A DNA stretch of 64,000 nucleotides from positions 868,001 through 932,000 of the forward strand of contig CP038107.1 of the NCBI GenBank assembly GCA_004519485.1. Reading direction: 5' to 3'. The notes under the pieces were generated by a model. It was not told where the DNA came from and ran no database searches. It saw only the letters and a list, made by a program, of their open reading frames with translations. The stretch's first letter is position 1; the number at the start of each line of letters is the position of its first letter. Position numbers and translations under genes: made by a program. Positions 31,801-43,306 of this stretch are shown one piece after another. This stretch comes from Nannochloropsis oceanica (Eukaryota; Sar; Eustigmatophyceae; Eustigmatales; Monodopsidaceae).

Positions 31801-34452
31801 CCCTCCTGCCCTCCTTCTCCAGGAGGAGGGACGAAGGGAGATGCAGGCTGTGGTGCTGCGGGAGATGAGGGAGGGGCTGCTGTTCAAGAAGGACATGGGC
31901 CGGTTCGTGCGCTTGTCAGGTGAGGGAGGGAGGGAGGGAGGGAGGGAGGGAGGGAGGGGGAAAAGGAAGGAGAGAAGGCCAGTGAGAATGACTGTATCAC
32001 CTCATCACATACCCGTCCCTCCTTCCTTTCTTCCTCCCTCCCTCCCTCCCTCCCCCCCCTCGCGTGTTCCAGCCGCTCTTTTTCAGGGAGACGCCGCGCC
32101 TGTACTCGAGGCCCTGGGAGACAACAGGAAGGAGCTACAGTACCACTATCTGCAGGTTAGCAGGGACGGAGGGAGGGACGGAGGGAGGGACGGAGGGAGG
32201 GACGGAGGGAGGGACGGAGGGAGGGACGGAGGGAGGGACGGAGGGAGGGAAAGAAAGAAGCCGAAACAGGGTCGGAGAGTTGGATGCTTTTCCTCTAAAA
32301 ACAGATCTCCCCTCATTTTCCTAGACCATCATCAATGGAAAGGCTTCCTCCTCCTCCTCCTCCTCCTCCTCCCCCTACATTCAACTGACCCCTGACGACC
32401 GTCTACTCTACGTCAAGCGAATGGCGCGCTTTCACCCGGAGGGTCTCTACGAATATCTGAGGTAAGGTGGGAGGGAGGGAGGGAGGGAGCGAGGGAGCGA
32501 GGGAGGGAGGGAAGGGAGAGGATAATCCGCGTCAGGTGTTATTGAGGGAGGGAGGGAGGGAGGGAGGGAAGGGGAATAATTGTCATCCTGTAACTGAGTC
32601 GTTTCGTTTCCTCCTATCACTTAGTACCTACTCTCATCTCCCTCCCCCCCTCCTTCCCTCAGGACCCACGATGACTATCCCCTCGATGAGTGCCTCCGCG
32701 TCTGCGAGTACTACTCCTCCCGCCCCTCCTCCTCTTCCTCCTCTTTCTCCTCCTCCTCCTCCTCTTCATCCCTTGTCGAGGCCACGGCGTTCTTGTTGGA
32801 GCGCACGGGGGACGTTAAAGGAGCCTTGGGAATGCTGCTCGGAGGAGTGAAGGAGAGAGCCGTGGCTCTACGGTAGGGACGGAGGGAGGGAGGGAGGGAA
32901 GGAGGAATGACTTGAATGACGTTGCAATGGTAGCACTCGTTTTTGCTTGCTGGCCTCCCTCCCATCCTCCTCTCTCCATCCCTTCCTTCCTCAGCGCTGT
33001 TCTCTGTCGCCTCAAGGACAAGGAATTGCACTCTTTCCTCGTGTCAGTCCAACAGCGGCATAGGCGAGGGACTGGAGGAGGTGGAAGAGGAGGAAAGGAG
33101 GGAGGGAGGGCGGGGGGGAAGGCGGGAGGGAGGGAGGGAGAAGCAGGAGGACCCAAGGAAGAGGCTGGAAAGGAGAAGGAGGAGTATCAGGTGCAGCGGC
33201 GGCAGCAGGAGGAGGAGAAGGAAAAGGAGGGGGAATTGAACAGTCCTCTTTTAACTTCTGCCCAGCTCCGTAAGAAGGGCTTGGCGCGAAAGGTAAGGAG
33301 CGAGATAGGGAGGGGGGCAGGAAGGGAGGGAAGGAAAGACGATGATAGACTCTTGTCGAGTACTTAAAATGCACTCATTCCAACCCCCACCCTCCTTCCC
33401 TCCCTTCCTCCCTCCCTCCCTCCCTCCCTCCCCAGGTGGTTCTCGAGCGCTTTCAAGAAGGCAAAGACCTCCAACGGGTCCTTTTGGCTGCCATGGATCT
33501 CTGCCATAGGCAAGCCCTCCTCCTCCCCCCTCCCTGCCTCCCTTCCTCCTTCCCGTCCTCCTCCTTTGGTGCTTCCGCCCATCAGCAGACTCGTCGTCCG
33601 TCTGCCTTCCCTTCCTCCTCCTCCTCCTCCTCCTCCTCTTCTGAATCTTCCCAGCTATGGTTCACTTTACTTGACACCCTTCTGCAGGAGAAAGCAGCGG
33701 TCAAGGTAGGGAGGGAGGGAGGGAGGGAGGGACGGCAAGCGTGGGTCTACTACACTCAGTGCTGCTATCATTCAAAAGCTACCATCTCACTTTCTGTCTC
33801 CCTCCTTCCTTCCCTACGTCTCACCTTGCTGCACAGGCGCACACCAACACCCTTGCCAGCCTTCCCTCCTTCTCCTCCCCCCCTCCCTCTTCTCCTCTCT
33901 CCCCCTCCCTTCCAACTTCCCCAGCCCTTGTCCTCCTCCAAGCCACCCTTACGGAGTTGTTGCAGCAGGCGTTGGACAGAATGATGGGCCACGTCCCCCT
34001 TTCCGACCTCATCCGCAAACTCACCTTCCTCCCCTCCTCACCCTCCATCCCTCCCTCTTCCCTCGCTGCCCGGCTTCTCGAGACCGAGGGTGGAAGGGGG
34101 GGGGGGGGAGGGAGGGAGGGAGGTGGAAACGTTAGGGGATTTGAGGGAACTGGTGCTAGGAATGTTTGGAGCCTATTTGTATGAAGTGACAATGAATGAG
34201 ATAGGAGCGAGGATGATGACGAACACTTTATACGATCTAGTCAGGGAGGGGAGGAGGAGGAAGGGGAGGGGGGTGAGGGTACGAGGTGTGGAGGGAAAGG
34301 GAGGGTTGGCATGGGAAGCGCGGGGGGGGGGAGGACGAGACGAGGAGGAGGGCGGGTGGAAAGACCGTTGGAAGGGGAGGAGTTTGAAGGTGGACGGAGA
34401 GGGGTGGGCGAAGTTTGTGAATGAGAAGGGGGAGGTGATTGAGTCGCCATGA
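23914..34452 (+). CDS. VPS8: Vacuolar protein sorting protein VPS8 (CORVET subunit)
   Basis: CORVET tethering subunit that binds Rab5-type GTPases on early endosomes. About 22 exons: 23914-26280, 26435-26983, 27142-27248, 27586-27647, 27806-27921, 28199-28462, 28603-28793, 28991-29063, 29230-29522, 29693-29861, 30029-30154, 30318-30583, 30667-30861, 31016-31173, 31363-~31441, 31618-31919, 32073-32155, 32325-32461, 32663-32872, 32995-33292, 33436-33705 and 33925-34452. An acidic N-terminus precedes the beta-propeller (GLVAIGTKKGFILLFE, VLVCGYSSGKITLWE, KAGMIPALAIL). The alpha-solenoid follows (FLLGHHELSLLALQAWW, LARFHPEGLYEYLR in part, FLLERTGDVKGALGMLL, LWFTLLDTLL, TLGDLRELVLGMFGAYLY). Ser, Gly and GREG repeats inflate many exons. 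The last exon changes frame at a 13-G run (34096-34108). No RING finger was seen at the C-terminus. Confidence 0.83.
32163..32250 (+). repeat. Twelve-base tandem repeat in a VPS8 intron
   Basis: About seven copies of the unit GGGACGGAGGGA directly after the donor of VPS8 exon 17. It is a higher-order derivative of the GGGA repeat in which one unit in three carries ACGG. A related but irregular array sits at 14046-14110. Confidence 0.85.
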
Positions 34453-35431
34453 GGTACGATGGAATGAAGGTAGGGAGGGCGTTTGGTGAAGGATGGCTGG
34501 TTGAAGAAAAGAGATGAAGAGGAAAAAGGCGGAGACGGTGAAAACATAGTGGAAAAGAGAAGGGGAAAGAGGGTTATGTAATTAAGGCACATGCATACCC
34601 CGAAAACGAATCGGCAACGCACTTAAAAACAGACCGCATCTGTTTATATTTAACTTTATTTTGGTCGCCCATGAATGGTTTATTTGTAGCCGGGGGCATC
34701 CTCCATCACCCCTTCCGGATATTGTAATGGTGGTGGGCATGGGGTTCCGCTCGGGGAGTGACGGGTGAAAGCTGTTGCTTATAGTTAGAGAGACTTCAGT
34801 CGAGTCGACGAATGCGTGGATGGAAACGTTTGTAAGGTATGGTGGTTACGAGGAAGATGCGGCGGCGCCCATCAAGGCCAGCAAGCACGTGCCTTCCACA
34901 TACAGTCAATAGTTGGCAGCGAAAGTAACCACCGAAACAGCACAGGGCAATATTGATAAAAGCTCGCATTGAGTGTAATTCTTTGCATTTCTTCCACTAT
35001 CGGGCACGTGCTGACCTTCTTTCTTTCTTCATTTTTTCTCTTTTTCTTCGCCTTTTCCTTTCGTTCTCTTATATTTTTCATATCTCTCCTCCCGTTGTTC
35101 TTGACACACCCCAAAAGACAGGCTCGCGCGTCACACAGGACACAGACCAGCACACAAGACAGCTGCCCGAATCGACCTACTTAAATATACGCGTCAATCC
35201 AACACCCTCAAAAGAAATCAGACGTACTGTGGGATACATCCCCGCCCCTTGCTTCGTCTACACATGTATGTATAAGACATCCATTTCTAGAGAAACTCTA
35301 TCCTCTCCTCCTCTTCTCGGCCCTCCCCATTCCTACCTCCCCCACTCCCCTCTACAAGGTGGCCTCCAGCGGCCTCTTCTCCCCTCCCCTTCTCACCTCC
35401 CCTTTCCATTCTCCCTTCCCCTCTCTCCCCT
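34453..35431. other. Tail-to-tail spacer, VPS8 and V-ATPase C
   Basis: About 980 bp. Polyadenylation-like A/T-rich text lies near 34640-34680, a T-rich stretch at 35015-35100 and C-rich repeats (TCCCC/CCTCTAC) at 35325-35440. Overlapping ORFs on both strands have no protein-like composition, so no gene is called. Confidence 0.4.
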
Positions 35432-38400
35432 CTACACGGGGGCCGCCAGAGGGTTGAACCTATTGAGCACACAGGGAGCATCCTCGCCTTCCTTGTCATC
35501 CGGATCCAGAGGCCCCCCCCCAGCCGCCTTGGGCATATTCAAGGCCAGATCGGCATACAACGTATCCAGGGCTTGATGCAGGGCGTTCTCCTTTTTGGCC
35601 TTGGGTCTAATAAGAAGGGAGGGAGGGAGGGAGGGAACAAGGGAGGGGGGGAGCGTTGGCATTGGAAGCACGTGCATGTGGAATGCCACAATTGAAAAAA
35701 GCCATCGTCGATGATCATCAAGACTTCGAAAAGGAATCAATCTTTGATAACATATTTTGGGTTTTCAAGTGCGCTAGACCATTGCCTTGGCGTACACCGC
35801 CGCACACAGAGGGGGTGAAAAATAGAAGATGTCGGGGTAAGCACGTACCTGGTAATGGCGGTGAGGAAATCGACGGGCAAGCCAAACCTCAACACAGCCT
35901 CCACGAACGCCCGGATGATCTGTTTGTCAGGTTATACCATGTGATGGTTAACACATACGGGGGTAGGGGGGTGGGGTTATTTAAATTTTGTGTAAGTGTG
36001 ACGCAAGAGGTTTCCATCGCCATGTCAGACATGATGAGGATGAGGACCACGCCGGCAGCGTGGGCCTTTAAAGCAGCCCTCTGCGGTGCCCTCCTTCCTT
36101 CCCGCCCGCCCGCCCGCCCGCCCGCCCTCCCGCCCTCCCTTCTTCCTTACCTTGACGTGCATCCAGGCCGTCATTGCCTCCCCGTAGTGCGCCTTGCACC
36201 ACTTGATTAATTGGGCCAGCACTTGCTGCGAATCAATCTGAGCACGGTCGAGTGCGTTGCGGGCGTTCTGGGGGGAAGGGAGGGAGGGAGGGAGGGAGGG
36301 AGGGAGGGAGGGAGGGAGGGGGGGTGGATGGATAAGGATATATGGGTGAGCACTTGTTCATTCGTGACATTTTGGCAGCTCGAGGACACGTCAAGGTGAG
36401 GGAGGGAGGGAGGGAGGGAGGAAGGAGAAGAAGGGAACGGATGTACGCACATCTGCGGCTGCAGGGTCAAAGGTGAAGTTACGGGCAATGAATCGCCTCT
36501 CGCGGGCCTTGTTTTTGAATTCTTCCACGTAATCAATAAAGACGCCGTTTTGATATTCCTCCCCCGTGAAGAACCCTGACTCGTACTGGCCCTGTTTGAT
36601 TCCGTGTGATTGAATGTTTAATTAGAATTAATGGAATCTTCAATTCGAATGAAAGGAGCGAAATCGAGTGCGATCGGTCGCGAAGACGGCGTTCGGATGG
36701 AGGAAAGAGAAGACAGAAAGCAGAAAAGACGAGGATAAATTAAGTCGCTCCGGTTTATATCAGCCCTTCGATCAACATTACACTCAGACACAAGATATTT
36801 ATATATACTGTATATATACAGCGCTTCGCTATGTTTTATTTCAACCCCCCAGCTCTTCCCTTCCGCCCTCCCTCATTCCTTCCCTCCCTCGCGCCCTCCC
36901 TCACCTTCAACACGGTGACCGTGTACAAGCACGCCTCTCCATCTTCGAAGAGCTTCACAGTGCTCCCCGGCACGACGGGTGAGCCCTTCACCTTGGCTCG
37001 TACTGCCGAGGGCACCTGAGGGAGGGAGGGAGAGGGAGGGTTGATCCTCGATGAGGCTGAGTCTCACGGCGCACATGCGATACACACAAATCACCCATCC
37101 CCCTCCTCTCCCTTCCTCCCTTCCTCCCTCCCTCCCTCCCTCCCTACCTTCTCCTCCTCCATCTTCCGTTGGATTCCGGAGGCCCAGTCGGGGTTGTTGT
37201 AGGCGGCGATATCGGCACCAATGGTGGTATAGGTCTCAAGCCACTCCCTCTCCAAGTTCTTGGGCACCACCTGCCGAGGGGGAGGGAGGAAGGGAGGGAG
37301 GGAGGGAGGGAGGGAGGGAGGGAGGGAGGGAGGGAGGGAGGGAGGGAGGGAGGGATGTGAGGGGTTGTCTGGCTGGAGGGAGGGGCTATATCAGCGTCGA
37401 TAGTGAGGCTATGACGGTCATAACAATGATAATGTAGCTTCTAAGGGCGCATGTTTTTCGAGGGAGGGAGGGAGGGAGGGAGGGAGGGAGGGAGGGAGGG
37501 AGGGAGGGAGGGAGGGAGGAAGGAAGGAAGGGCTCGGGGGGTGCCAAGAGGGGGTGTATATTTGGCATGTCAAAAGCCTCCCCTGATAAGGGGCCGGTCT
37601 CTTTCTTGCGTACTCTTGACCTCAATCATCCTCCCTCCCTCCTTCTCCCCCCCCCTCCTTACCACCACCAAGGTCAGCAAAAATTCAGTGTTGACGAATT
37701 CCTTGCCCCGGACGTGCTCCTCCGTCAGAACTTCCTCCAACGGCGCCGTTATTAACGACCTGGGGGCAGAGAAGGAGGGAGGGAGGGAGGGAGGGAGGGA
37801 GGGAGGGAGGACGGGGTGAGCTCATGACACACTTTGCATTGTCCGGTCTTCCTTCAGGCCCACATTTTTCTTCCTACAGGTCCCTAATTAATCCCTCCTG
37901 TTCCCTCCCTTCCTCCCTCCCTCCCTCCCTCCCTCCTTACCCCCCCTTCTTCCTCTTGAGCGCCTGCATGGCCTGTCCTTTCTCCGCGTAAGCCGCCGAA
38001 AGACCCTTCAGCTCCTCCTCGATCTTGGCAGTGCCCGACTACAAGGAGGGAGGGCGGGAGGTGGACGAATGATCGAATCCAGGTGTCCAAACGCGGAACA
38101 AAGGCCACTACCCACCCCTCTCTCCCTCCCTCCCTCCCTCCCTCCCTCCCTCCCTCCCTCCCTCCCTACCTGGATCAGGGCCACCAATTCGGGCAGTGTC
38201 CGTCGCTGAGGGTACTTGGCATGCTCCCAGTTGAAGTTGGCAATGTAACGGTCCACTGGCTGCCCCCCCACCTTGAGCTGGTCCGCTGCCTTCTTGTTCT
38301 CCACCTCCTGTTTTTCACATCATTAATTTTTTTGTGATAAGTTGAAAAGAAGAAAGAAAAAAGGGACGATGAAGTCAGCGGTTGATTGATTGGACTACGT

Positions 38401-38988
38401 AAAATAACTTTCCTGTTGATGACAACGTATATCTCTTAACGTATCTATGCACTCAAAATCGCTGTCTCTCGTACCTCTCACATCTGCCCGCGCTTTCCGC
38501 CTCCCTCCCTCCCTCCCTCCCTTCCTCCCTCCCTTCTTCCAACGTACATGATACTGTCGCTCCACGCGCTTGACCAGACTCTCAATCTGGAAGTCCACCT
38601 TGACCAGGTCGTCGCTGTGTGGAAGGAGGAAGGGAGGAAGGGAGGGAGGGAGGAAGAAAGGGAGGGAAGTAAGTGGAAGGACGACGAGATATACACATAT
38701 GCCACATTCTCTCCTCTCACTACCCACCACAATCACTCCCTCGTTTCCTCTTTTTCCGCCCGTCTTCCTTCTCTGATTCATTTCCCTTCTCGATCTCTAA
38801 CCAACGCACCTCAGAGCCATCAACGAGTCGAGCGTTCCTACCACTAAATTTGGAACATCTACGCGATGCGGGTTCGCGGGTGCCTCTGACCGGAAAGCAG
38901 CCGTAGCGCGAGCCAGCTTATTCAGACTGACCTCGACAGCATCCCCACGGTTGGGCACCATTATAAGCCAGTACTCGGGAGAGGCCAT
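35432..38988 (-). CDS. VMA5: V-type proton ATPase subunit C
   Basis: Peripheral-stator subunit joining the V1 and V0 sectors of the vacuolar proton pump. Eleven exons with matching phases: 38988-38810, 38614-38548, 38307-38170, 38038-37941, 37759-37663, 37270-37148, 37015-36905, 36591-36451, 36267-36151, 35919-35849 and 35606-35432, giving 438 residues, close to the usual length. Signature blocks: MASPEYWLIMVPN at the start, VPNLVVGTLDSLMALSDDL, FNWEHAKYPQRRTLPELV, SGTAKIEEELKGLSAAYAEK, SLITAPLEEVL, EFLLTLVVVVPKN, DYVEEFKNKARERRFIAR, QLIKWCKAHYGEAMTAWMH and the late motif IIRAFVEAVLRFGLPVDF. In sense orientation most introns have GGGA tracts after the donor and TCCC tracts before the acceptor. 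All sites are GT-AG. Confidence 0.96.
37283..37354. repeat. (GGGA)n tetranucleotide tract
   Basis: Long, nearly pure GGGA repeat in an intron of V-ATPase subunit C (complement TCCC in sense, just before an acceptor). Other long tracts of the same kind lie at 15117-15153, 16345-16384, 36279-36320, 37460-37520, 38121-38168, 44486-44520, 45215-45258, 45838-45868 and 61768-61812. Confidence 0.9.
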
Positions 38989-39877
38989 GGCTCGAGGCGC
39001 GGGGGAATCGACTAGTGGAGGGCCCTGTGGATGCATAAGTTGAGAAGTAGAGGAGATGAGGGAGGGAAGAAATGAGGAAGGGAGGGGTAAGAAGAGGTCT
39101 TGGTTTGCCGCAACCAAGAGGGCACCCTGACAAGCGAAAGCCTATTTTTTGAAAAGTGTGTTCTGGGCATACGCGGGCGCACAGGCAATCAAAAATACGA
39201 GGCAACGCGATGACACGCGTCGGGCATGGACATGTCCCCCAGAGGCGAATCAGGACGAGGCGATCGAAAGCCCCACTTTCCCATCGCACAGCCATCATGA
39301 CCTCCCAGCACCGACAGTAGAACCAGAATGTATGTGAAAAGCGCTTATGCCATCAAATTGATAGCGACCGTGGCTCGTGTCCAGGCGAAGGCAAAATGCA
39401 GTGGGAGAATCCTGCATGCTGCTCGTCTTGTCTTCTTGCCTTCTTGTCAACTTTGTTCAACAAAGCAATTACAGTCCAGGACAATGCCCGCCGTCCACCG
39501 CATCAAGATCAAAATTAGGTCTATAGGCTTGTCGATGAGGAGCTAGAGCATCTGTGCGTGTGTAGAAGCGTGGGTTCTCGTCCTCGTTATCGGAGCATCT
39601 AATTTTACGAGTAGGGAACCTTTCCCATCAAACATGAAAAAGAAGCGGATGATCTTGCTCCGCTGGAGAGCCTCCCATACACCACTGCAGTGACTGCATG
39701 CACTACTTCTCTGACTCTGGAGCCATACCACACACGTGCATCCCTCTCCTGATATAGATGCCGTCCGCTGATAGAATTCTTGCGCGTTTCCCTTTTTACA
39801 TTGTGATTCACGAGTTTTCCCCTCCCTTCCTTCCATCCGCACAAACAGGCCGCATCAACAGCGGCGTGTTCAGTAAC
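38989..39877. promoter_or_regulatory. Divergent region, V-ATPase C and thioredoxin-like gene
   Basis: About 890 bp between head-to-head genes. Lower in tetranucleotide repeats than the introns. No coding stretch was recognised. The thioredoxin-like frame is open upstream to an ATG at 39758. Confidence 0.4.
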
Positions 39878-41644
39878 ATGGAGCTAGCCTCCCCGTCAGC
39901 ATCACCACTAACAACAGCGCGGAGGAGAAGAAGGAGGAGAATAGGACGTCTTCTTGGCCCCTCTTCATCCTTTTCCGCCTTCCGCCTTCCCCTCCTCCTC
40001 TGCCTCCTCTGCCTCCTCTGCTTCCTCGCTGTTTCTAGCCACGGCGCAACCACTACCACAGCCGCCATCCCACAAACTAAAACAAAGAGGAGGCAAAAGC
40101 CCGTCGTTTCTCTTTCGTCGGAAGAGCTGCTGGATCATTTGGAGGGATGGACAACGGACGTTGCCATCTTCTTTTATGCGCCCTGGTGCCCGTATTGCAA
40201 GTGAGTGGGAAAAAGACGGAGGGCGGGAGGGAGGAAGAGAGGGAGAAAGAGATGATATAAGGGAGGGTTGAGTAGACATCACGGATCATCCACAAGTTCT
40301 TACACGACCTCCCCTTCCCTCCCTACCTTCCTCCTTACAGGCTCGTCGGCCCTTACTGGGACATGGTGGGCGAATGGCATGCCGAGCAACAACCCCCCAC
40401 CCCGTCACTCCTCGTCGCTCGCTTCGACTGCGAGCAAGACGCCCTCGCCACGGATATCTGTGTGTACATGGGTGTCACGCATTACCCCACCATTCAATAT
40501 TTAGGCTATGGCCCTTACTACCAACAGAGTATCTGGTCGTTCTTGTCCAATTTATTAATTTATTTCCGTCTGTCGGCCCCCAAGGTTAATGTGGAGAGGG
40601 CTGTATTCTTTGAGGGCATACCCGACCCGGAAGTGCTGAAAGATTGGACAAACATGATGCGAGGGATTAGCAGCTGGCATCGGTGGAGGAAGGGGGGGAG
40701 GAAGGGAGTGAAGGAGGGAGCGGTGGCGTTGGAAGAACGGAAGGAGAGACGGAGGTTGGAAAGGGAGGTGGAGGAGTTGAAGGATGAGAAGAGGTGGTTA
40801 GAGGCGGCCGCGAGGAAAGGGGGGAAGGAAAGTGGAGTAGGCGGAGGGAGTGGGGGAGGGAAGAGTTTGTATGAGGAGTGGTTTGGGCCGTCCGCTGCTG
40901 ATGGTGTTAGTGCTGGTGGTGCTCCCGCTGGGGGAGGAGGAGGGAAGAGAAAGGAGAAGTATGGCGGTTCGCCTTCTCCCTATTCTTCTTCAAGAGGAAA
41001 AGACGAGGAAATGGATGATTCTCCCTGGGCAGCAGCAACAGCAGCAGCGAAAGAAGCAGCAGCCACAGGAGAAGACGAGGCACTAGAGAAATACTACCAG
41101 GAGCTGATGCGGAGTTTGGAGAGCGGGGGGGGGGGGAGGGGGGAAAGGAGGGGGGGAGGCGAATACACCGGAGGAGGTGGAGGCTGCGTTGGAAAAAATG
41201 GCAGAGGAGATTTTGGGGCCTGTGACGGGAGGGAGGGGGGGAGGAGACCCTTTCGAGGAGCTCGCCGAAGGAGGACTGAGAGGAAATGAGACAGTGGTGG
41301 TGCTTGAATGTCTGGGGGACTTTCTCGGTGATTATTGCAGGGAGGTGGCGGAGCAGGGGGGAATCGAGGGGGAAGGGGAGGAGCCATTTTGTAAGCTGTT
41401 GCCGGGGTGTGTGAAGGACGGATTTGGAAGGGTGGAGTGCAGGCCAGCGAGGTGTCCACTGAGGAAGGAAGGGTGCGAAAGGATCAAGAATTGTTTGAGG
41501 GAGGGAGTGATGGGATTGTACGCACAGATGATGCCGGGGGAGGGAGGGAGGGTGGGAGGTAGGGAGGCAGGGGGAGGAGGCGAGAAGGCGGGATCATCGT
41601 GGTGGGGGATGGGAGGAGGAGGAGGAGGGGAGAAAGATTTGTAA
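39878..41644 (+). CDS. Thioredoxin-fold membrane protein with CPYC active site
   Basis: Probable secretory-pathway thiol-disulfide oxidoreductase. Two exons: 39878-40200 and 40341-41644, joined at Lys in APWCPYCK. The N-terminus MELAS is followed by an Arg-rich patch (RRRRRRR) and a Leu/Cys hydrophobic segment (LPLLLCLLCLLCFLAVSS), a signal anchor. The domain has LLDHLEGWTTDVAIFFYAPW, the CPYC redox pair, LVARFDCEQDALATDICVYM and YPTIQYLGYGPYYQ with the cis-Pro. A charged coiled-coil-like region and a second Cys-bearing region follow (PFCKLLPGCVKDGFGRVECR, RCPLRKEGCERIKNC). The frame changes at a 12-G run (41125-41136): the first frame continues only into poly-Gly, while the second reads NTPEEVEAALEKMAEEILG and onward to the stop. 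An extra base in the run, or a miscount of it, is likely. Confidence 0.75.
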
Positions 41645-43306
41645 GAAGGAAGGCCAAAAGCGGGAGAAGGAAGCGAATGATGAACAGGAAGAGATAACGC
41701 GAAGACTTGCATGCCTTAAAAAATGAAAATAAGAAAACTACTGAGGTTCAAGAGATGAGGAAAACTTGTTCGCCAGCCCGCTCTTGTTGGTACTGTTCTT
41801 TGTATCGGTAGTTACTTACACCGCCGGTGTTCTGACTTTTTGTAAATGTATGTACCTGTTTGCCTTGATGGGCCTCGCCGTGTCTTTCTGCCATTGCCGC
41901 CTACAAGCTACCTCGCGACCGATACTCAAGCCGTAGTACGCCTGCAAGAGGAAAACAAGGAGTACCAACATTACCACCACCACCACCAGATAGCTCCGGA
42001 ACAGTACCAATAGCATACCCCGGAGATGTAGCAGGGATCCTCGTCAGCTCAAGCCATAGGACCCAAACCATTTCACCACCACCATGCACAGCTGCAGGTT
42101 GCCTTTCCCACTGGTACCCCGTGCGATTTCCAGGGGCTGGCATTCGCGCACCTCCACCAGCAGCCGTAACCACACTGGGCTTGGGAGGGGTTCCAAAACC
42201 TCCTAATTTCGCACCAGTAGCAACCAGTCTACCATCAGTCCCAGGATTACGCGCAGGGGCGCTACAAGCAACAGCGTCGCCCCGTCAATCCCCGTCCGGC
42301 AACCGGTGCCCACCACCGTTACCGATCCGTCCTCGTCACCAGCGTCTAGGTGGTGACCATGAAATACACCAAAATCACCAGAATCAGCAGTGATAGCAGT
42401 AGAAAAAGGCTCGATCAGTATGTGCCGAAGGCTGCCAGCAGCAGCAGCAGCAGCAGCGGAGTGGTCACGGGCACGTACCCGACGGCACCGCTCACGGCAG
42501 CCCTCATCGCGGGCGTGTGCACAAAGTCCAGTGGCATTTCGTTGGTCAGAAAGATTTATAGGACGATGGTGCGATGATGAAGGGAAGGAAAGGGGGCTTG
42601 GAGAATGAACATTGATCGAGTAGCCACAGGAAAGATGAGTGAAAGAAGAATGGGGGGAGGCTGGGCAAAGCAGAATGATCTGGGCATGGTACCACAGGGA
42701 GAGCGGCTTGGACCGGGTCTTGATGTATATTGGTGTCCTGTCCGTGCGGATGATGTGAACAGAGAATGACAAAGAAAGAAAGGCGGGGGGGTAAATGGCA
42801 CTAGCGCTTTCTTCTGAGAAGAAATGGCGCATGCGAAGCCTTATGGGTAAAGACAACGGACAACATCTTATGAGAGAGTTTGCGCTGTTCGCAGAATGAT
42901 GCGATCGAAAGCGCCACCGGCTGAAATGCATCTTCCAATAAAAAAGAAAAAAGAAAACATGCGCTGGCCAACACTTCAACTTTTTCTCGTTCAGTTCCTT
43001 CCTCTCCCAGCCTTCTGCCTTTTCCCAGGCTGCTTTCCTCGATCTTGCTTGGCACTGTCTATCACTGCCCAAGCCACGGCACGCATATCTACACACGACT
43101 TGCTTGTCATTTCAGCGGCGACCAAAATTATGCCAGCCGTGTGGGTAATGAGCACTCCTTAACTTTGGCCCCTACATGAAGCAAGGGAGCAGCAGCACCA
43201 TGATGTTTTAATATAATATTGTTAATATCGTCTTCATTGCCTCATCCACGCTTGGACTCATTCCTCCTACTCTAACAATACGCACATAAAGGCACGCCGT
43301 ACACAC
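41645..43306. other. Region without a confident gene; decayed Gln/His-rich frame
   Basis: 1.66 kb. On plus, one frame (41942-42349) reads as a Gln/His/Tyr-rich sequence (QEENKEYQHYHHHHQIAPEQ, YAQGRYKQQRRPVNPRP) broken by four TAG/TAA codons, each in a Gln-rich context. The opposite strand reads as hydrophobic segments with a basic tail (VVVVVMLVLLVFLLQAYYGL, ending HLQKVRTPAV) and MPLDFVHTPAMRAAVSGAVG. The two readings are mirror images of the same CAC/CAG-rich DNA, so neither strand can be chosen. Between 42600 and 43306 I see nothing convincing. Confidence 0.3.

Noticed and set aside
36279-38168. Regularly spaced repeats that might suggest a CRISPR array or satellite
   Set aside because: They are pure tetranucleotide tracts inside introns of a gene with complete exon phases; there are no unique spacers.
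42203-43096. Long minus-strand ORF of nearly 300 codons
   Set aside because: Composition is random, with mixed Cys/Arg/His and no domain-like blocks; it covers an intergenic region on the opposite strand of other decayed-looking sequence.
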